Shown: in pieces, positions 1 through 11,000 of the stretch
Layout: every line of letters begins with the position of its first letter
How positions within the stretch are numbered: the first letter of the stretch is position 1
DNA from: Azonexus sp. R2A61
GTDB lineage: Bacteria > Pseudomonadota > Gammaproteobacteria > Burkholderiales > Rhodocyclaceae
NCBI RefSeq assembly: GCF_021401135.1
Contig: NZ_JACBFO010000007.1
Coordinates: forward strand, 1-64,000
DNA: 64,000 nt
Direction of reading: 5' to 3'
Notes under the pieces: generated by a model
Database searches by the model: none
What the model saw: only the letters and a program-made list of their open reading frames with translations
What the model was told of the DNA's origin: nothing
Made by a program: the position numbers and the translations under genes

Positions 1-114
1 GAATGGGGAGCTAGTTTGCGAACCTGCCATACATCTGTCGGGGGGCTAGTTTGGGGTAGAAGGGGCTAGTTTGTGGCCTGAAAATATCCCAATCCAGGGG
101 GCTTATTTGTGTCA
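1..114. repeat. Short direct repeats, possible IS21-family element end
   Basis: Four spaced copies of a G-run followed by CTAGTTTG (or CTTATTTG) begin near 5, 41, 62 and 97, and the block ends in TGTCA at about 110-114. Multiple internal repeats near a terminus ending in TG/CA are typical of IS21-family transposase binding sites. No transposase gene lies inside the window, so the element, if real, would extend to the left. DNA from 115 to 206 is AT-rich and holds no gene I can support. Confidence 0.35.
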
Positions 115-206
115 CCTGACTATTATTCCTATTTTCCATTGCTGGCTGGCTTTGGTCAATATTGTTTATTTAACATAATACGAATTATGCGAAATTTTGA
201 ATCGAC

Positions 207-228
207 AAAAACCGGTCATCAGACCGGT
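207..228 (-). terminator. Intrinsic terminator after the ankyrin gene
   Basis: A 7-bp stem (ACCGGTC / GACCGGT) with a 4-nt loop is followed, on the minus strand, by a run of T. It sits just past the ankyrin stop codon and probably ends the mltG-to-ankyrin operon. Confidence 0.6.
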
Positions 229-246
229 CCTTTCAACCCTGAACAT

Positions 247-915
247 TCAGCGTAATTCGATGCTGATGCTCTTGCCGGAAACCCCGCCGTATTTGCGCAG
301 CAGATCGACGATATCGGTGTTCTGGGTTTTGTATGCGACATCCAGCGCGGTTTCGCCGGATTCGAGCTTTTTGTTCGGGTCGGCCTTGCGTGCGATCAGC
401 AAGCGGACAATTTCGATGGCGCCCGAGCGCGATGCCGCGATCAGTGCCGTCATCCCGTTATCGCTGGCGCTATCCACGTCCGCGCCGGCATCGAGCAGCA
501 TGCTAGCGATTTCCGGATGGTTGGCGAAGGCGGCATACACGATCGGCGGCCAGCCCGGGATGGATTGCTGGGCCCCGGCCTTGAGCAAGGCGGCAACCAC
601 CGTCGGGTAACCGCGGAAGACGGCCAGCCCAAGCGCGGTGTCGCCGGCGCTGTTGCGGGCATTGAGTTTGGCTTTCTGGCCGATCAGGTAATTGACCAGA
701 TCGATATGTCCGTCGCGGGCGGCGAGCATCAGCAAGGTATTGCCGTCGATGTCGGTGGTGTCGACCGAAGCCCCGCGGCCGACCAGGCTGCGAACGCCCG
801 AGGTATCGCCCAGTTTGGCGTCGCCGATCAAATCGTCGTAGGTGGCTGCGGCGCCGATGGTCGGGGCGATGGCGAGAAAACTTGCGGTCAACCAGATGCG
901 GAGGCGATTTTTCAT
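247..915 (-). CDS. Exported ankyrin-repeat protein
   Basis: 222 aa. The N-terminus (MKNRLRIWLTASFLAIAP...GAAA) is a plausible Sec signal peptide cleaved near residue 23, so the protein is probably periplasmic. The rest is about five ankyrin repeats, seen as recurring D..GNTLLMLAARDGH-like and G.TAL..A units, and therefore a protein-binding scaffold with no catalytic motif. The start codon overlaps the tatD stop by 4 nt (ATGA), so it is the last gene of the mltG-tmk-holB-pilZ-tatD operon. Its partner cannot be told from sequence. Confidence 0.85.
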   Translation of the reverse strand: MKNRLRIWLTASFLAIAPTIGAAATYDDLIGDAKLGDTSGVRSLVGRGASVDTTDIDGNTLLMLAARDGHIDLVNYLIGQKAKLNARNSAGDTALGLAVFRGYPTVVAALLKAGAQQSIPGWPPIVYAAFANHPEIASMLLDAGADVDSASDNGMTALIAASRSGAIEIVRLLIARKADPNKKLESGETALDVAYKTQNTDIVDLLRKYGGVSGKSISIELR

Positions 916-1688
916 GCGTGGTCAGCGATTCGGAACAGGCGGTGGAAATTCTCGGTGGTGGCGTCGGCGATTTCCGCCAGCGGACAGTCGCGCAGACGGG
1001 CGATCTCTTCTGCGACATGCCGGACGTAGGAAGGTTCGTTCTGCTTTCCCCGGTAAGGCGTGGGCGCCAGATAGGGCGAATCGGTCTCGATCAGCATACG
1101 GTCGAGCGGACAACGCTGGGCAACGTCCTTGACGACGGCGGCGTTCTTGAAGGTGACGATGCCCGAAAACGACAGGTGAAACCCCAGATCAAGCGCCTGC
1201 CTGGCGATTTCCCAGTTTTCGGTGAAGCAGTGCATGACGCCACCGACTTCCCCTGCGCCCTCCTCGGCCAGCAGCCGGATCGTGTCGGCCGCCGATTCCC
1301 GGGTATGTACGACCAGTGGCTTGCCGCAGCGGCGGGCGGCGCGGATGTGGGTACGAAAACGCTCACGCTGCCATTCCGGCTTTTCCTTGTGCCAGTAATA
1401 GTCCAGACCGGTTTCGCCGATCGCAACGACCTTGGGATGTGCGGCCAGCGAAAGCAGTCGCGCCTCGTCCGGCTCTTCGACATCGGTGTATTCGGGGTGT
1501 ACGCCGACCGTCGCATGGAATTGCGGCCCCTGTTCGGCGATCGCCAGGACTTTCGGGAAATCCTCGAGGTTGACCGCAATGCACAGGGCTTCGCCGACAT
1601 CGGCGGCCTGCATCTTTTCGAGCAGTTCGGGCAATCGATCAGCCAGCCCCGGAAAATCCAGGTGGCAATGGGAGTCGACCAGCCGCAT
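912..1688 (-). CDS. ycfH: TatD-family metal-dependent deoxyribonuclease
   Basis: 258 aa, the usual length for the TatD/YcfH family. The N-terminal metal-binding motif DSHCHLDF, the internal ETGLDYYW and VHTRES segments, and the C-terminal ETDSPYLAPTPYRGKQNEPS signature are all present. TatD proteins are TIM-barrel phosphoesterases with 3'-5' DNase activity. The position downstream of holB matches the E. coli and Pseudomonas order. Which paralogue (YcfH, TatD or YjjV) is inferred from this order. Confidence 0.93.
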   Translation of the reverse strand: MRLVDSHCHLDFPGLADRLPELLEKMQAADVGEALCIAVNLEDFPKVLAIAEQGPQFHATVGVHPEYTDVEEPDEARLLSLAAHPKVVAIGETGLDYYWHKEKPEWQRERFRTHIRAARRCGKPLVVHTRESAADTIRLLAEEGAGEVGGVMHCFTENWEIARQALDLGFHLSFSGIVTFKNAAVVKDVAQRCPLDRMLIETDSPYLAPTPYRGKQNEPSYVRHVAEEIARLRDCPLAEIADATTENFHRLFRIADHA

Positions 1689-1691
1689 CGA

Positions 1692-2054
1692 TCAGATCGT
1701 GTGCGTCGGTCGTGCCGATTGCAGCACGCCGCCCAGCAAGCCTTCGATCTTGCGTTTGGCTTCCTGGCCGCTCTCGTCATTCTTGAAATGCACGCCGATC
1801 CCCTGTGCCCGACCATTCTGGGCGCCTGGCGGCGTGATCCAGACGACGCTGCCGGCGATCGGCAGTTTGGTCGGATCATCCATCAACGACAGCAGCATGA
1901 AGACTTCGTCGCCCAGGTTGTAGCCGCGGGTGGTCGGAATGAAAATGCCGCCATTGCGCAGATGCGGCATGAAAGCCGCATACAGGGCGGATTTCGAGTT
2001 GATGTTCAGCGACAGGACGCTGGGGCGCTGAGGAACGGATTTGCTTTCGCTCAT
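1692..2054 (-). CDS. pilZ: PilZ-domain protein (type IV pilus PilZ)
   Basis: 120 aa, a single PilZ domain. It has NGGIFIPTTRGYNLGDEVFMLLSL and later GSVVWITPP..A....GIGVHF, the PilZ beta-barrel pattern. The N-terminal RxxxR c-di-GMP-binding motif is absent, as in the pilus-assembly PilZ proteins that do not bind c-di-GMP. Its place between holB and tatD is the same as that of pilZ in Pseudomonas aeruginosa, which supports the type IV pilus assembly role. No other pil gene is in this window. Confidence 0.88.
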   Translation of the reverse strand: MSESKSVPQRPSVLSLNINSKSALYAAFMPHLRNGGIFIPTTRGYNLGDEVFMLLSLMDDPTKLPIAGSVVWITPPGAQNGRAQGIGVHFKNDESGQEAKRKIEGLLGGVLQSARPTHTI

Positions 2055-2060
2055 GCTGGA

Positions 2061-3080
2061 TCAACGACGAAACAGGGTTCGATAGTCCAAAAACAGGCCT
2101 TCCAGAAACAATCTCGCGTTCAAGGGTTGTTCTGCCTCAAGGCGGTGGCGATTCATGTCCCGATACAGTTGCATCAGGCAATTCGGCGGAATGATAGCAG
2201 TCAAGGCCTGCATTTTGGGCTGCATGGCGACAAAATACCTGGCAGAAAGCCCTTGCGCCAGGAGGTTCAGGTCGACCAGCCATTTCTGTATGGCTTCGAC
2301 GATCTGTCGCAACTGCAAGCTTCCTTTGCTGTCCTTGAGCAGTTTGTCGAGTTCGCCGGCTGCTGCCAGCGGGTCGTTGCGTTCGCCGGCAAGCAGACGG
2401 CCGGTCAGGGTTTCCAGCCACGCCCCCTGACCGCTGCCGGCAATTTCCAGCGCCAGGCGTGGCGCGCCACCGGCCAGCGCCAGCCAGCGGGCTGGCTCGG
2501 CAACGCCCTGCGCCGCCAGCCACGCTTCCGCCGGTGCCGCGGCCGGTGTCGCCACCGGAATCACCTGGCAACGACTGCGGATTGTCGGCAACAGTCTGGT
2601 TGGTTCGCCAGAAACCAATATAAACAATGTATTTGGCGGTGGTTCTTCAAGTGTTTTGAGAATTGAGTTGGCGGCATTGCGATTCATCGTTTCGGCCGGG
2701 TTGACCAGAACGATACTGAGCCCGCCGCGGTGGCTGCCCACCCCGAGAAAATCGTCCAGTTGGCGGATCTGGTCGATGGTGATCTGCTGACTCGGCTTCT
2801 TCTTGCCCTCTTCCGTCTCGATATTCCCGGCCAGCGCTTCCGGTTGCAGCAGGCGGAAATCCGGATGGTTGCCCTGGCTGTACCAATGGCAGGCCAGGCA
2901 GGCGCCACAGGCTTCACCTTGGGCTGTCGGCGATTCGCAGAGAAGCGCGCCGGCGAATTGCTGGGCAAGCGCCTGTTTTCCGATGCCGCGTTGACCGATC
3001 AGCAACAAGGCGTGCGGCAGTCGCTCGCGGCGGGCGCTCAGCGCTTTCCAGCTAGGTTCATGGAGTTGACAAATGTTCAT
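2061..3080 (-). CDS. holB: DNA polymerase III delta' subunit
   Basis: 339 aa from the ATG at 3080. This start overlaps the tmk stop by one base (TGATG), which suggests coupled translation; two TTG codons immediately upstream are less likely starts. The AAA+ domain shows GQRGIGKQALAQQFA and a zinc-binding cluster with four Cys (CESPTAQGEACGACLAC), then the SRC motif in TIRSRCQVIP. Delta' is the rigid part of the clamp loader that helps place the beta clamp on DNA. It is co-transcribed with tmk. Confidence 0.93.
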   Translation of the reverse strand: MNICQLHEPSWKALSARRERLPHALLLIGQRGIGKQALAQQFAGALLCESPTAQGEACGACLACHWYSQGNHPDFRLLQPEALAGNIETEEGKKKPSQQITIDQIRQLDDFLGVGSHRGGLSIVLVNPAETMNRNAANSILKTLEEPPPNTLFILVSGEPTRLLPTIRSRCQVIPVATPAAAPAEAWLAAQGVAEPARWLALAGGAPRLALEIAGSGQGAWLETLTGRLLAGERNDPLAAAGELDKLLKDSKGSLQLRQIVEAIQKWLVDLNLLAQGLSARYFVAMQPKMQALTAIIPPNCLMQLYRDMNRHRLEAEQPLNARLFLEGLFLDYRTLFRR

Positions 3081-3691
3081 CAACAAATGCTTACAATGAT
3101 TTTTTCAAGTTTTACTCGAATGTTTTCCAGGCTGTCGTTGGCATCGATGATACGCACCCTGGCCGGGTTCGCGTGCGCCCGTTCCAGATAAGCCTGACGA
3201 ACGCGTTCGTGGAAGTCCGCACGCTCCTGCTCGAACTTGTCGAGGACGCGGTTGGCCAGCACGATGCGTTCGCGGGCGACCTCCAGCGGCAGGTCGAACA
3301 GCAGGGTGAGGTCCGGTTGCAGATGGTCGTGTACCCAGTGTTCCATTTGCTGGAACTTGTTCCGGTCCAGACCGCGTCCACCGCCCTGGTAGGCCCAGGT
3401 GGCATCGGTGAAACGGTCGCAGACCACCCAGTCGCCGTTGGCCAGTGCGGGTTCGATGCGCTGGGCCAGATGTTCGCGGCGAGCCGCGAACATCAGCAGC
3501 GTCTCGGTTTCCAGATGCATTTTTTCATTCAGCAGCAGATCGCGCAGTTTCTCGCCGAGGGCGGTGCCTCCCGGTTCGCGCGTGACCAGCACCTGCTTGC
3601 CCCGCTCGCGCAGTTGCTCGGCCAGCCAGTTGACGTGGCTGCTCTTGCCGGCACCGTCGATGCCTTCGAACGTGATGAACCGCCCTCTCAT
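3080..3691 (-). CDS. tmk: Thymidylate kinase
   Basis: 203 aa starting [19 protein letters not shown], where GIDGAGKSS is the P-loop. The DRF motif ([19 protein letters not shown]) and the lid region are present, and the length is normal. It converts dTMP to dTDP with ATP. The ATG overlaps the mltG stop by 4 nt, and the stop overlaps the holB start by one base. The frame stays open upstream of this ATG, but that part lies inside mltG and is not used. Confidence 0.96.
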   Translation of the reverse strand: MRGRFITFEGIDGAGKSSHVNWLAEQLRERGKQVLVTREPGGTALGEKLRDLLLNEKMHLETETLLMFAARREHLAQRIEPALANGDWVVCDRFTDATWAYQGGGRGLDRNKFQQMEHWVHDHLQPDLTLLFDLPLEVARERIVLANRVLDKFEQERADFHERVRQAYLERAHANPARVRIIDANDSLENIRVKLEKIIVSIC

Positions 3692-4683
3692 GGTTTTCCT
3701 CTCTGAAACTTGTCGACCGCACGATTGTGCTCGTCCAGCGTACGCGAAAAATGGCTGCTGCCGTCGCCACGGGCGACGAAATACAGCGCATCGCTGGCGG
3801 CCGGCGCGGCGGCGGCCTGCAACGAGGCCAGTCCGGGCATGGCGATCGGGGTCGGCGGCAGGCCGGCCCGGGTGTAGGTATTGAACTCGTGATCGGTCTG
3901 CAGGTGGCTGCGCCGCAGGTTGCCGTCGAAGTTTTCGCCTAGACCGTAGATGACGGTCGGATCGGTCTGCAGGCGCATGCCGATACGCAACCGGTTGACG
4001 AAGACCGCGGCGACCAGCGGCCGATCCGCCGCCTGGCCGGTTTCCTTTTCGACGATCGACGCCATGATCAGCAGTTCGTCGGGCGTGCGATAAGGCAAAC
4101 CGGGCTGGCGCTGCTGCCAGACGGCATCGACCTGACGGCGCATCGCGTCGACGGCGCGTCCGATCAGTTCGAGGTCGCTGGACTGCTTGTCGACCCGGTA
4201 GGTGTCCGGCATCAGGCGCCCTTCCAGTCGCTGCCACGGCAGTCCCAGACGCCGGGCGATCTCGCCTTCGCTCAGGCCGCGAGTGTCATGCAGCAGTGCC
4301 GGCTGGGCATCGAGCTGGGCGCGGAACTGCCGGAAGGTCCGTCCTTCGACCAGGGTCACGGCGATTTGCGCCACCCTGCCCTGCACCAGCTTGTCGAGCA
4401 AGGAGCTTGGTGTTTCGCCGGGCTCGGTCTGGTAGCTGCCGGCGCGTATCGTGCCGACGGCGCCATTGATCCGGGCCAGCAGCACGAACAGTTGCGGATG
4501 CACGGGCACACCGGCCTCGCCGATCCGGCGGACGGTGGCGTTCAGTCCGCTACCGGGCGGGATGCGGAATTCGAAGCCCTCGTCGGGCTGTGCGAAAGGT
4601 TGCGTCGACCACCACCAGATCCCGCCGGCAGCCGCCAGGAGCAAGAGAAGGCCGAGCAGGAACAGGCGGATCAGGAAGCGCAT
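3688..4683 (-). CDS. mltG: Endolytic murein transglycosylase MltG
   Basis: 331 aa from the ATG at 4683 ([10 protein letters not shown]), which gives one N-terminal transmembrane anchor followed by a periplasmic YceG domain. The catalytic Glu region ([13 protein letters not shown]) and [18 protein letters not shown] are present. MltG cuts nascent glycan strands and sets their length at the inner membrane. A GTG 36 nt upstream would add an unlikely arginine-rich tail. It is the first gene of the tmk-holB operon and is divergent from ygfZ. Confidence 0.93.
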   Translation of the reverse strand: MRFLIRLFLLGLLLLLAAAGGIWWWSTQPFAQPDEGFEFRIPPGSGLNATVRRIGEAGVPVHPQLFVLLARINGAVGTIRAGSYQTEPGETPSSLLDKLVQGRVAQIAVTLVEGRTFRQFRAQLDAQPALLHDTRGLSEGEIARRLGLPWQRLEGRLMPDTYRVDKQSSDLELIGRAVDAMRRQVDAVWQQRQPGLPYRTPDELLIMASIVEKETGQAADRPLVAAVFVNRLRIGMRLQTDPTVIYGLGENFDGNLRRSHLQTDHEFNTYTRAGLPPTPIAMPGLASLQAAAAPAASDALYFVARGDGSSHFSRTLDEHNRAVDKFQRGKP

Positions 4684-4753
4684 GCGTCTCGAAGCGGTTC
4701 TGACCGTGCGGCAACGCACGGTGTCGAACGGATAGGCCGGGAAAAATGGGCGA

Positions 4754-4759
4754 TATAAT
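4754..4759 (+). promoter_or_regulatory. Putative -10 element of ygfZ
   Basis: A perfect TATAAT lies about 29 nt before the ygfZ ATG. No convincing -35 is visible at 16-18 bp spacing, so only the -10 is proposed. Confidence 0.4.
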
Positions 4760-4787
4760 AGCCCAAACCCATAAAGGAGCCGCCGCC

Positions 4788-5804
4788 ATGACCCCCAACT
4801 GGCACAGTTTTCTCGAGTCCGCCGACGCCCGTTTCGTCGGTGCTTCCAGCGAACCTTCCGATTTCGGCGATGCTGCCGGCGAACTGAAGGCCGCCGCCGA
4901 AGCGACGGTACTCGTGCCGCTGACTCACCTTGCCATCATCGAAGCCAGCGGAGAGGATGCGAAATCCTTCCTGCACAGCCAACTGACCAGCGACGTCAAT
5001 CATCTGGCCGAACAGCAGGCCCAGCACGCCGGCTGGTGCACCGCCAAGGGGCGGATGCAGGCCAGTTTCCTGGTCTGGCGGGAAAGCGGCAGCTACCGGC
5101 TGGCGCTGGCGGCCGATTTGCTCGAAGCGACGCAGAAGCGCCTGCAGATGTTCGTGCTGCGAGCCAAGGTCAAGCTGGCGGCGAGCAGCGATCAGGTGGT
5201 GCTTGGCGTGGCCGGTGCCCAGGCGGTCGAGGCGCTGGCGGATGCCGGCCTGGCCGCACCCGTCGATCCTCTGGCGGCGACGGTTGTCGGCGACGTGACG
5301 GTGATCCGCCTCGACGCTACGCGTTTCTGGGTGGTGGCCCCGGTGTCCAAAGCACCGGTGCTGTGGCAGGCGCTGTCGGTCAAAGCCCGCCCCGCCGGTC
5401 TGCCGGTCTGGCGCTGGCTGGATGTGCAGGCGGCTTTCCCGCTGGTGACGCTGGCCACCAAGGAAGAGTTCGTGCCGCAGATGGCCGATTTCGAGAAAAT
5501 CGGCGGCGTCAGCTTCCACAAGGGCTGCTATCCGGGTCAGGAAATCGTTGCCCGGACGCAATATCTGGGCAAGGTCAAGCGTCACCTGTATCGCCTGAGC
5601 AGCGCTTCGCCGCTGGCGGCCGGCGACGAGCTGTTCTCGCCCGATAACCTGGAAACAGCCAGCGGCAAGGTGATGAGCGCCGCGCCTTCGCCGGCAGGCG
5701 GTTTTGCCGCGCTGGCCGTGGTCCAGTCGAATTACGCCGCCAGCCTGCGTCTCGGTTCGCGCGACGGCGCACCGGTCGCGGCCGCGGCGGTCAATCCGGA
5801 CTGA
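4788..5804 (+). CDS. ygfZ: Tetrahydrofolate-dependent Fe-S protein repair factor YgfZ
   Basis: 338 aa. The ATG at 4788 follows an AAGGAG ribosome site at 8 nt and is preferred over an upstream ATG at 4746. The family signature K-G-C-Y-x-G-Q-E is present (FHKGCYPGQEIVART), with its conserved Cys. YgfZ is related to GcvT, binds folate and supports maintenance of certain Fe-S enzymes such as MiaB. It is divergent from mltG and followed within 14 nt by the NRDE gene, so the two may be co-transcribed. Confidence 0.93.
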   Translation: MTPNWHSFLESADARFVGASSEPSDFGDAAGELKAAAEATVLVPLTHLAIIEASGEDAKSFLHSQLTSDVNHLAEQQAQHAGWCTAKGRMQASFLVWRESGSYRLALAADLLEATQKRLQMFVLRAKVKLAASSDQVVLGVAGAQAVEALADAGLAAPVDPLAATVVGDVTVIRLDATRFWVVAPVSKAPVLWQALSVKARPAGLPVWRWLDVQAAFPLVTLATKEEFVPQMADFEKIGGVSFHKGCYPGQEIVARTQYLGKVKRHLYRLSSASPLAAGDELFSPDNLETASGKVMSAAPSPAGGFAALAVVQSNYAASLRLGSRDGAPVAAAAVNPD

Positions 5805-5817
5805 TCCGCGCTACCGC

Positions 5818-6566
5818 ATGTGCCTGATCGTCGTCGGTTGGCGGGTGCATCCCGATTACCCGCTGGTCGTCGCCGCCAACCGCGATGAGTTTCATGGCCG
5901 GGCGAGCTTGCCGGCTGCCGCCTGGCCAGACGATCCGGCCGTGTTCGGCGGACGCGACCTGACGGCCGGCGGGACCTGGCTGGGTTTGCGGCGCGGAGGT
6001 CGTTTTGCCGCGGTGACCAACGTCCGCGAACCGGGAAAGGTGCCCGGAAAATGCTCGCGAGGCGCGTTGACCGCAGGATTCCTGCGGTCAACCGCATCGC
6101 CCGAAGCATTTTGCGCCGATATCGTGCCCGGCGATTACGCCGGCTTCAACCTGCTGGTCGGCGACGGGCAGTCGCTGGCTTATGTCTCCAATCGCGATCC
6201 TGACGGCCCGCGCGTACTGTCGCCGGGCATCTACGGGCTGTCCAACCACCGCCTGCAGACCCCCTGGCCCAAGCTGCGCCGCGCCCGTACCGCCTTCGCT
6301 TCAGCGCTCGAGCAACTGCCGGCCTGCGAAACCGCTTTCGCGCTGCTGGCCGACCGCCGTCTGGCGGCCGATGCCGAACTGCCGGATACCGGCGTCAGCC
6401 TGGCCTGGGAGCGCCTGCTGTCGGCGATTTTCGTGTGTTCGCCGGATTACGGAACGCGCGCATCGACGCTCGCGCTGCAACGCAGCGATGGCAGCCAGCG
6501 CCTGATCGAACGCAGCTTTTCACCCGACGGCAGCGTCAGCGGCGAAGTGGACCTGGAAATTCCGGC

Positions 6567-6570
<4 letters not shown>
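5818..6570 (+). CDS. NRDE (TANGO2-type) family protein
   Basis: 250 aa starting MCLIVVGWRVHPDYPLVV with the family-naming AANRDEFHGR motif at about residue 22. Cys2 is conserved in this family and could act as an N-terminal nucleophile, though that is inference. The family relates to eukaryotic TANGO2 (a proposed haem or lipid-metabolism factor); the bacterial role is not settled. The stop codon overlaps the convergent L,D-transpeptidase stop (CTAG). A perfect 27-nt palindrome of the TGCGGTCAAC type lies inside the gene at 6066-6092. Confidence 0.88.
6066..6092. repeat. 27-nt palindrome with TGCGGTCAAC arms
   Basis: GTTGACCGCAGGA is followed by one base and its exact reverse complement. The arms are a one-base variant of the 10-mer that recurs across this window. 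It lies in frame inside the NRDE gene without breaking it. Confidence 0.85.
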
Positions 6571-7995
<1,425 letters not shown>

Positions 7996-8099
7996 GCGCT
8001 GCTCCCTGTGGGCGGAAGGCCCGGCGCGCAGGGCTGCCGGGCAAACGAAGCCGCGTATGATACCGCGACAAGCGCTCCGGCCGGCAAGGCGGCGGCCTG

Positions 8100-11000
8100 C
8101 TACAGGCCGTTCGGGGGAGCTCGGCATTGCTCGCGTGCCTGAACGAAGGCGGCGAAACTGCTTGCCGACATCGGCCGGCTGTACAGGTAGCCTTGATAGG
8201 TGCGACACCCGTTGTCACCCAGGAAACGCGCCTGCGCCTCCGTTTCCACCCCTTCGGCGATGACCGAGATGTTCAGGTTGGCGGCCAGGCCGACGATGGT
8301 ACGGACGATGGCCGCCATGCTCCGGTCGTCCAGTGCATGACGGACGAAGCTCTGGTCGATCTTGATCTGCTCGAACGGCAGCCGGTGCAGGTAGCTGAGC
8401 GACGAGTAGCCGGTGCCGAAATCGTCGAGCGAGAAACGGATGCCCTCCTCCCGCAACCGTTCCATCTTTCGGATGGTTTCGTCCACCTGATCGATGAAGA
8501 TGCTTTCGGTCAGTTCGATCTTCAACCGGGCGGGATCGATCGCCTGGTCGCGGATCAACTGGCAGACGAAATCGACGAAATCCGGCTCGTGGAACTGTCG
8601 CGCACTGACATTGATCGCCAGCGTGAAGCACTGCTCCGGCAGGCTGTCGCTCCATTCCCGCAATTGCCGGCAGGCCATGCTGAAAATCTGTGCGCCGAGG
8701 GGCACGATCAGGCCGGTGCGTTCGGCGATGTCGATGAAATGCCAGGGCGAGAGAATGCCTTTGTCGGGATGCAGCCAGCGCACCAGCGCTTCGACGCCGA
8801 CCACTGCCCCGTGCTCATCGACTTGCGGCTGGAAATCCAGGAAGAACTGGGCCTGACGGATGGCTTCGCGCAATTCGCTTTCCAGCCGGACTCGCTGCAG
8901 TATCGCCGTCTGCATCTGTGGATCGTAGAAACGCAGGGCATTACGGCCGGCGCTCTTGACCTCGTACATCGCCATGTCGGCCTGTTTCAGCAGATCGGTC
9001 ACCGAAAAGCGGTTGCTGTCGAAGCAGGTGGCGCCGATGCTGGGGGTGCAGAGGTGATCCAGCCCGGCCAGCGGGAACACTTCGTTCAGGCGGCGGATGA
9101 TTTCGCTGCCGACCGCGTCGACCTGCGCCTTTGCCTGGATGGCTTTGCCGTCCAGGCCTTCGAGCAGGACCACGAATTCGTCGCCGCCGATCCGGGCTAC
9201 CGTGCCGCGCGCGCCGACGCAGTCCCGCAAACGCTCGGCGACCTGGACCAGCAGCAGGTCGCCAATTTCATGTCCACGGGTGTCGTTGATGTCCTTGAAG
9301 CCATCCAGATCGATGAACAGCAGGGCGCCGCAGCCATGGCTTTCGCCGGCCCGGCCGATGGCTTCCTGCAGGCGGTCGATCAGCAGGCGGCGGTTGGCCA
9401 GGCCGGTCAGCGGGTCGGAAAAGGCAAGCCGCTGGATCTGTTCCTCGTTTGCCTTCTGCCGGGTAATGTCGGAGAAAGTGGCAACGTAGTTCCCGACCCG
9501 CCCTTCTCCGTCCCTGACCGCGACGATCGAACTGCGCTGCGGGTAGATCTCGCCGTTTTTGCGCCGGTTCCAGAGCTCTCCCTGCCAGCGGCCCTGCTGC
9601 AGAATCTGCGCCCACATCGCGGCAAAGAAGTGCCGGTCGTGCCGGCCGGACTGCAGGAAGCGCGGATTGCGCGTTATCGCTTCCGCCGCCGCATAGCCGG
9701 TTATTTCGGTAAAAGCCCGGTTGACCGCAAGAATCTCGCCGTCGGCCCGGGTTATCATCACGCCTTCGGTACTGCTTTCGAAAACCGTGGCTGCCTGGCG
9801 CAACTCGTCTTCCAGGCGGTGACGTTCGGTGATGTCGACCATCAGTCCGATCATGCCGCTGACCGTGCCGTTGCTGCGATAGAAGGCCGCCTTGTGCATC
9901 ACCACGTCGCGAACCTGGCCGTCCGCGTGCTGAACCTGGGTTTCGTAGATTTGCGAACCGCCGCGGCGCAGCAGTTCGGCGTCGGCGGCATCGTATATCT
10001 CGGCCAGTGCTCGCGGGGCGAGCGAAAAGACGTTGCGACCGATGATTTCCTGCGTCGGCCGCCCGATGAAGCCGGCGAACGCGGCATTGCAACCCAGGTA
10101 GAGGCCGCTGTCGCTCTTGTAGAAGACCGGGCCGGGAATCGCTTCGAACAGCTGCTTCATCAGGTCCAGCTGTTCCGATAGCTGGGCGGTCCGTTCCTCG
10201 ATCCGCCTTTCCATTTCGCTGTTGGCCTGCTGCAGCGCGGCGGTCTGCTGCTCCAGGAGGTTCTGGGCACGCTTGCGGTCGCTGATGTCCTGAATCGTTT
10301 CGATGGCGCCGATCAGCGTGCCGTCGTCGCCGATCAGCGGCGCCGCGGTGAAATAGAGCCAGCGCCCCCGTCCGCCGTTCGCCGTACCCGGAAAATGGCC
10401 TTCGGCATCGATTGCGCCGGCAATCATCGCGGAACGCGAGAACCACGCATAGTGCCGTTCCAGCAGCCGGTCGTCCGGTGCCGACAGCACCAGATCGGCC
10501 ATGGTTGGCCGCTGGCGTTCGTAGAAAGCACGCCAGGCGCCGGTCTTGCCCAGCATTTCGTCGGCGGCGTGACCGGTCAATTGTGCGCAGGCCTTGTTCC
10601 AGTGGGTGACCCGGTGCCCGGCGTCGATCACGAAGGTGGCGATCGAGCTGCCGTCGACGATCTGCGACAATTTGCGCTCGCTGCGCAGCAGGCGCTGCTC
10701 GCTCTCGCGCAGCGCCATTTCCGCACGATGCAGCGCGGTGACGTTTCTGCCGGTGCCGCGGTAACCGCGGAATGCCCCTGCCTCGTCGAAAACCGGAACG
10801 CCGCTGACCAGAAATACCTGCTGGCTTCCGTCCTGCGCGGCAATGCGATATTCGAAATCGCGGAAAGGACGATGCGCTTCGCAGGTTGCGATATGTGCCG
10901 CCAGTGCCTCGGGCGAGACACCGGTCAACGGCAGCTCCCAGCGTTGCTTGCCGATGAAGTGCGTCACCTCCCGTCCGAGCCGTTCGGTCGCCGAGCCGGA

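Noticed and set aside
1..120. CRISPR array
   Set aside because: The repeats are about 13 nt and spaced irregularly (about 20-36 nt), with no spacer/repeat structure and no cas genes.
882..2666. Long open frame on the plus strand opposite tatD, pilZ and holB
   Set aside because: It is antisense to well-recognised genes, has no family motifs and reflects GC-rich codon bias.
3080..4237. A 385-aa version of tmk with a long N-terminus
   Set aside because: The extra part is inside mltG in another frame and has no motif; the ATG at 3691 gives the normal Tmk length.
8127..10181. 684-codon plus-strand frame opposite the PAS/GGDEF/EAL gene
   Set aside because: Antisense to a gene with clear catalytic motifs; no independent domain or ribosome site.
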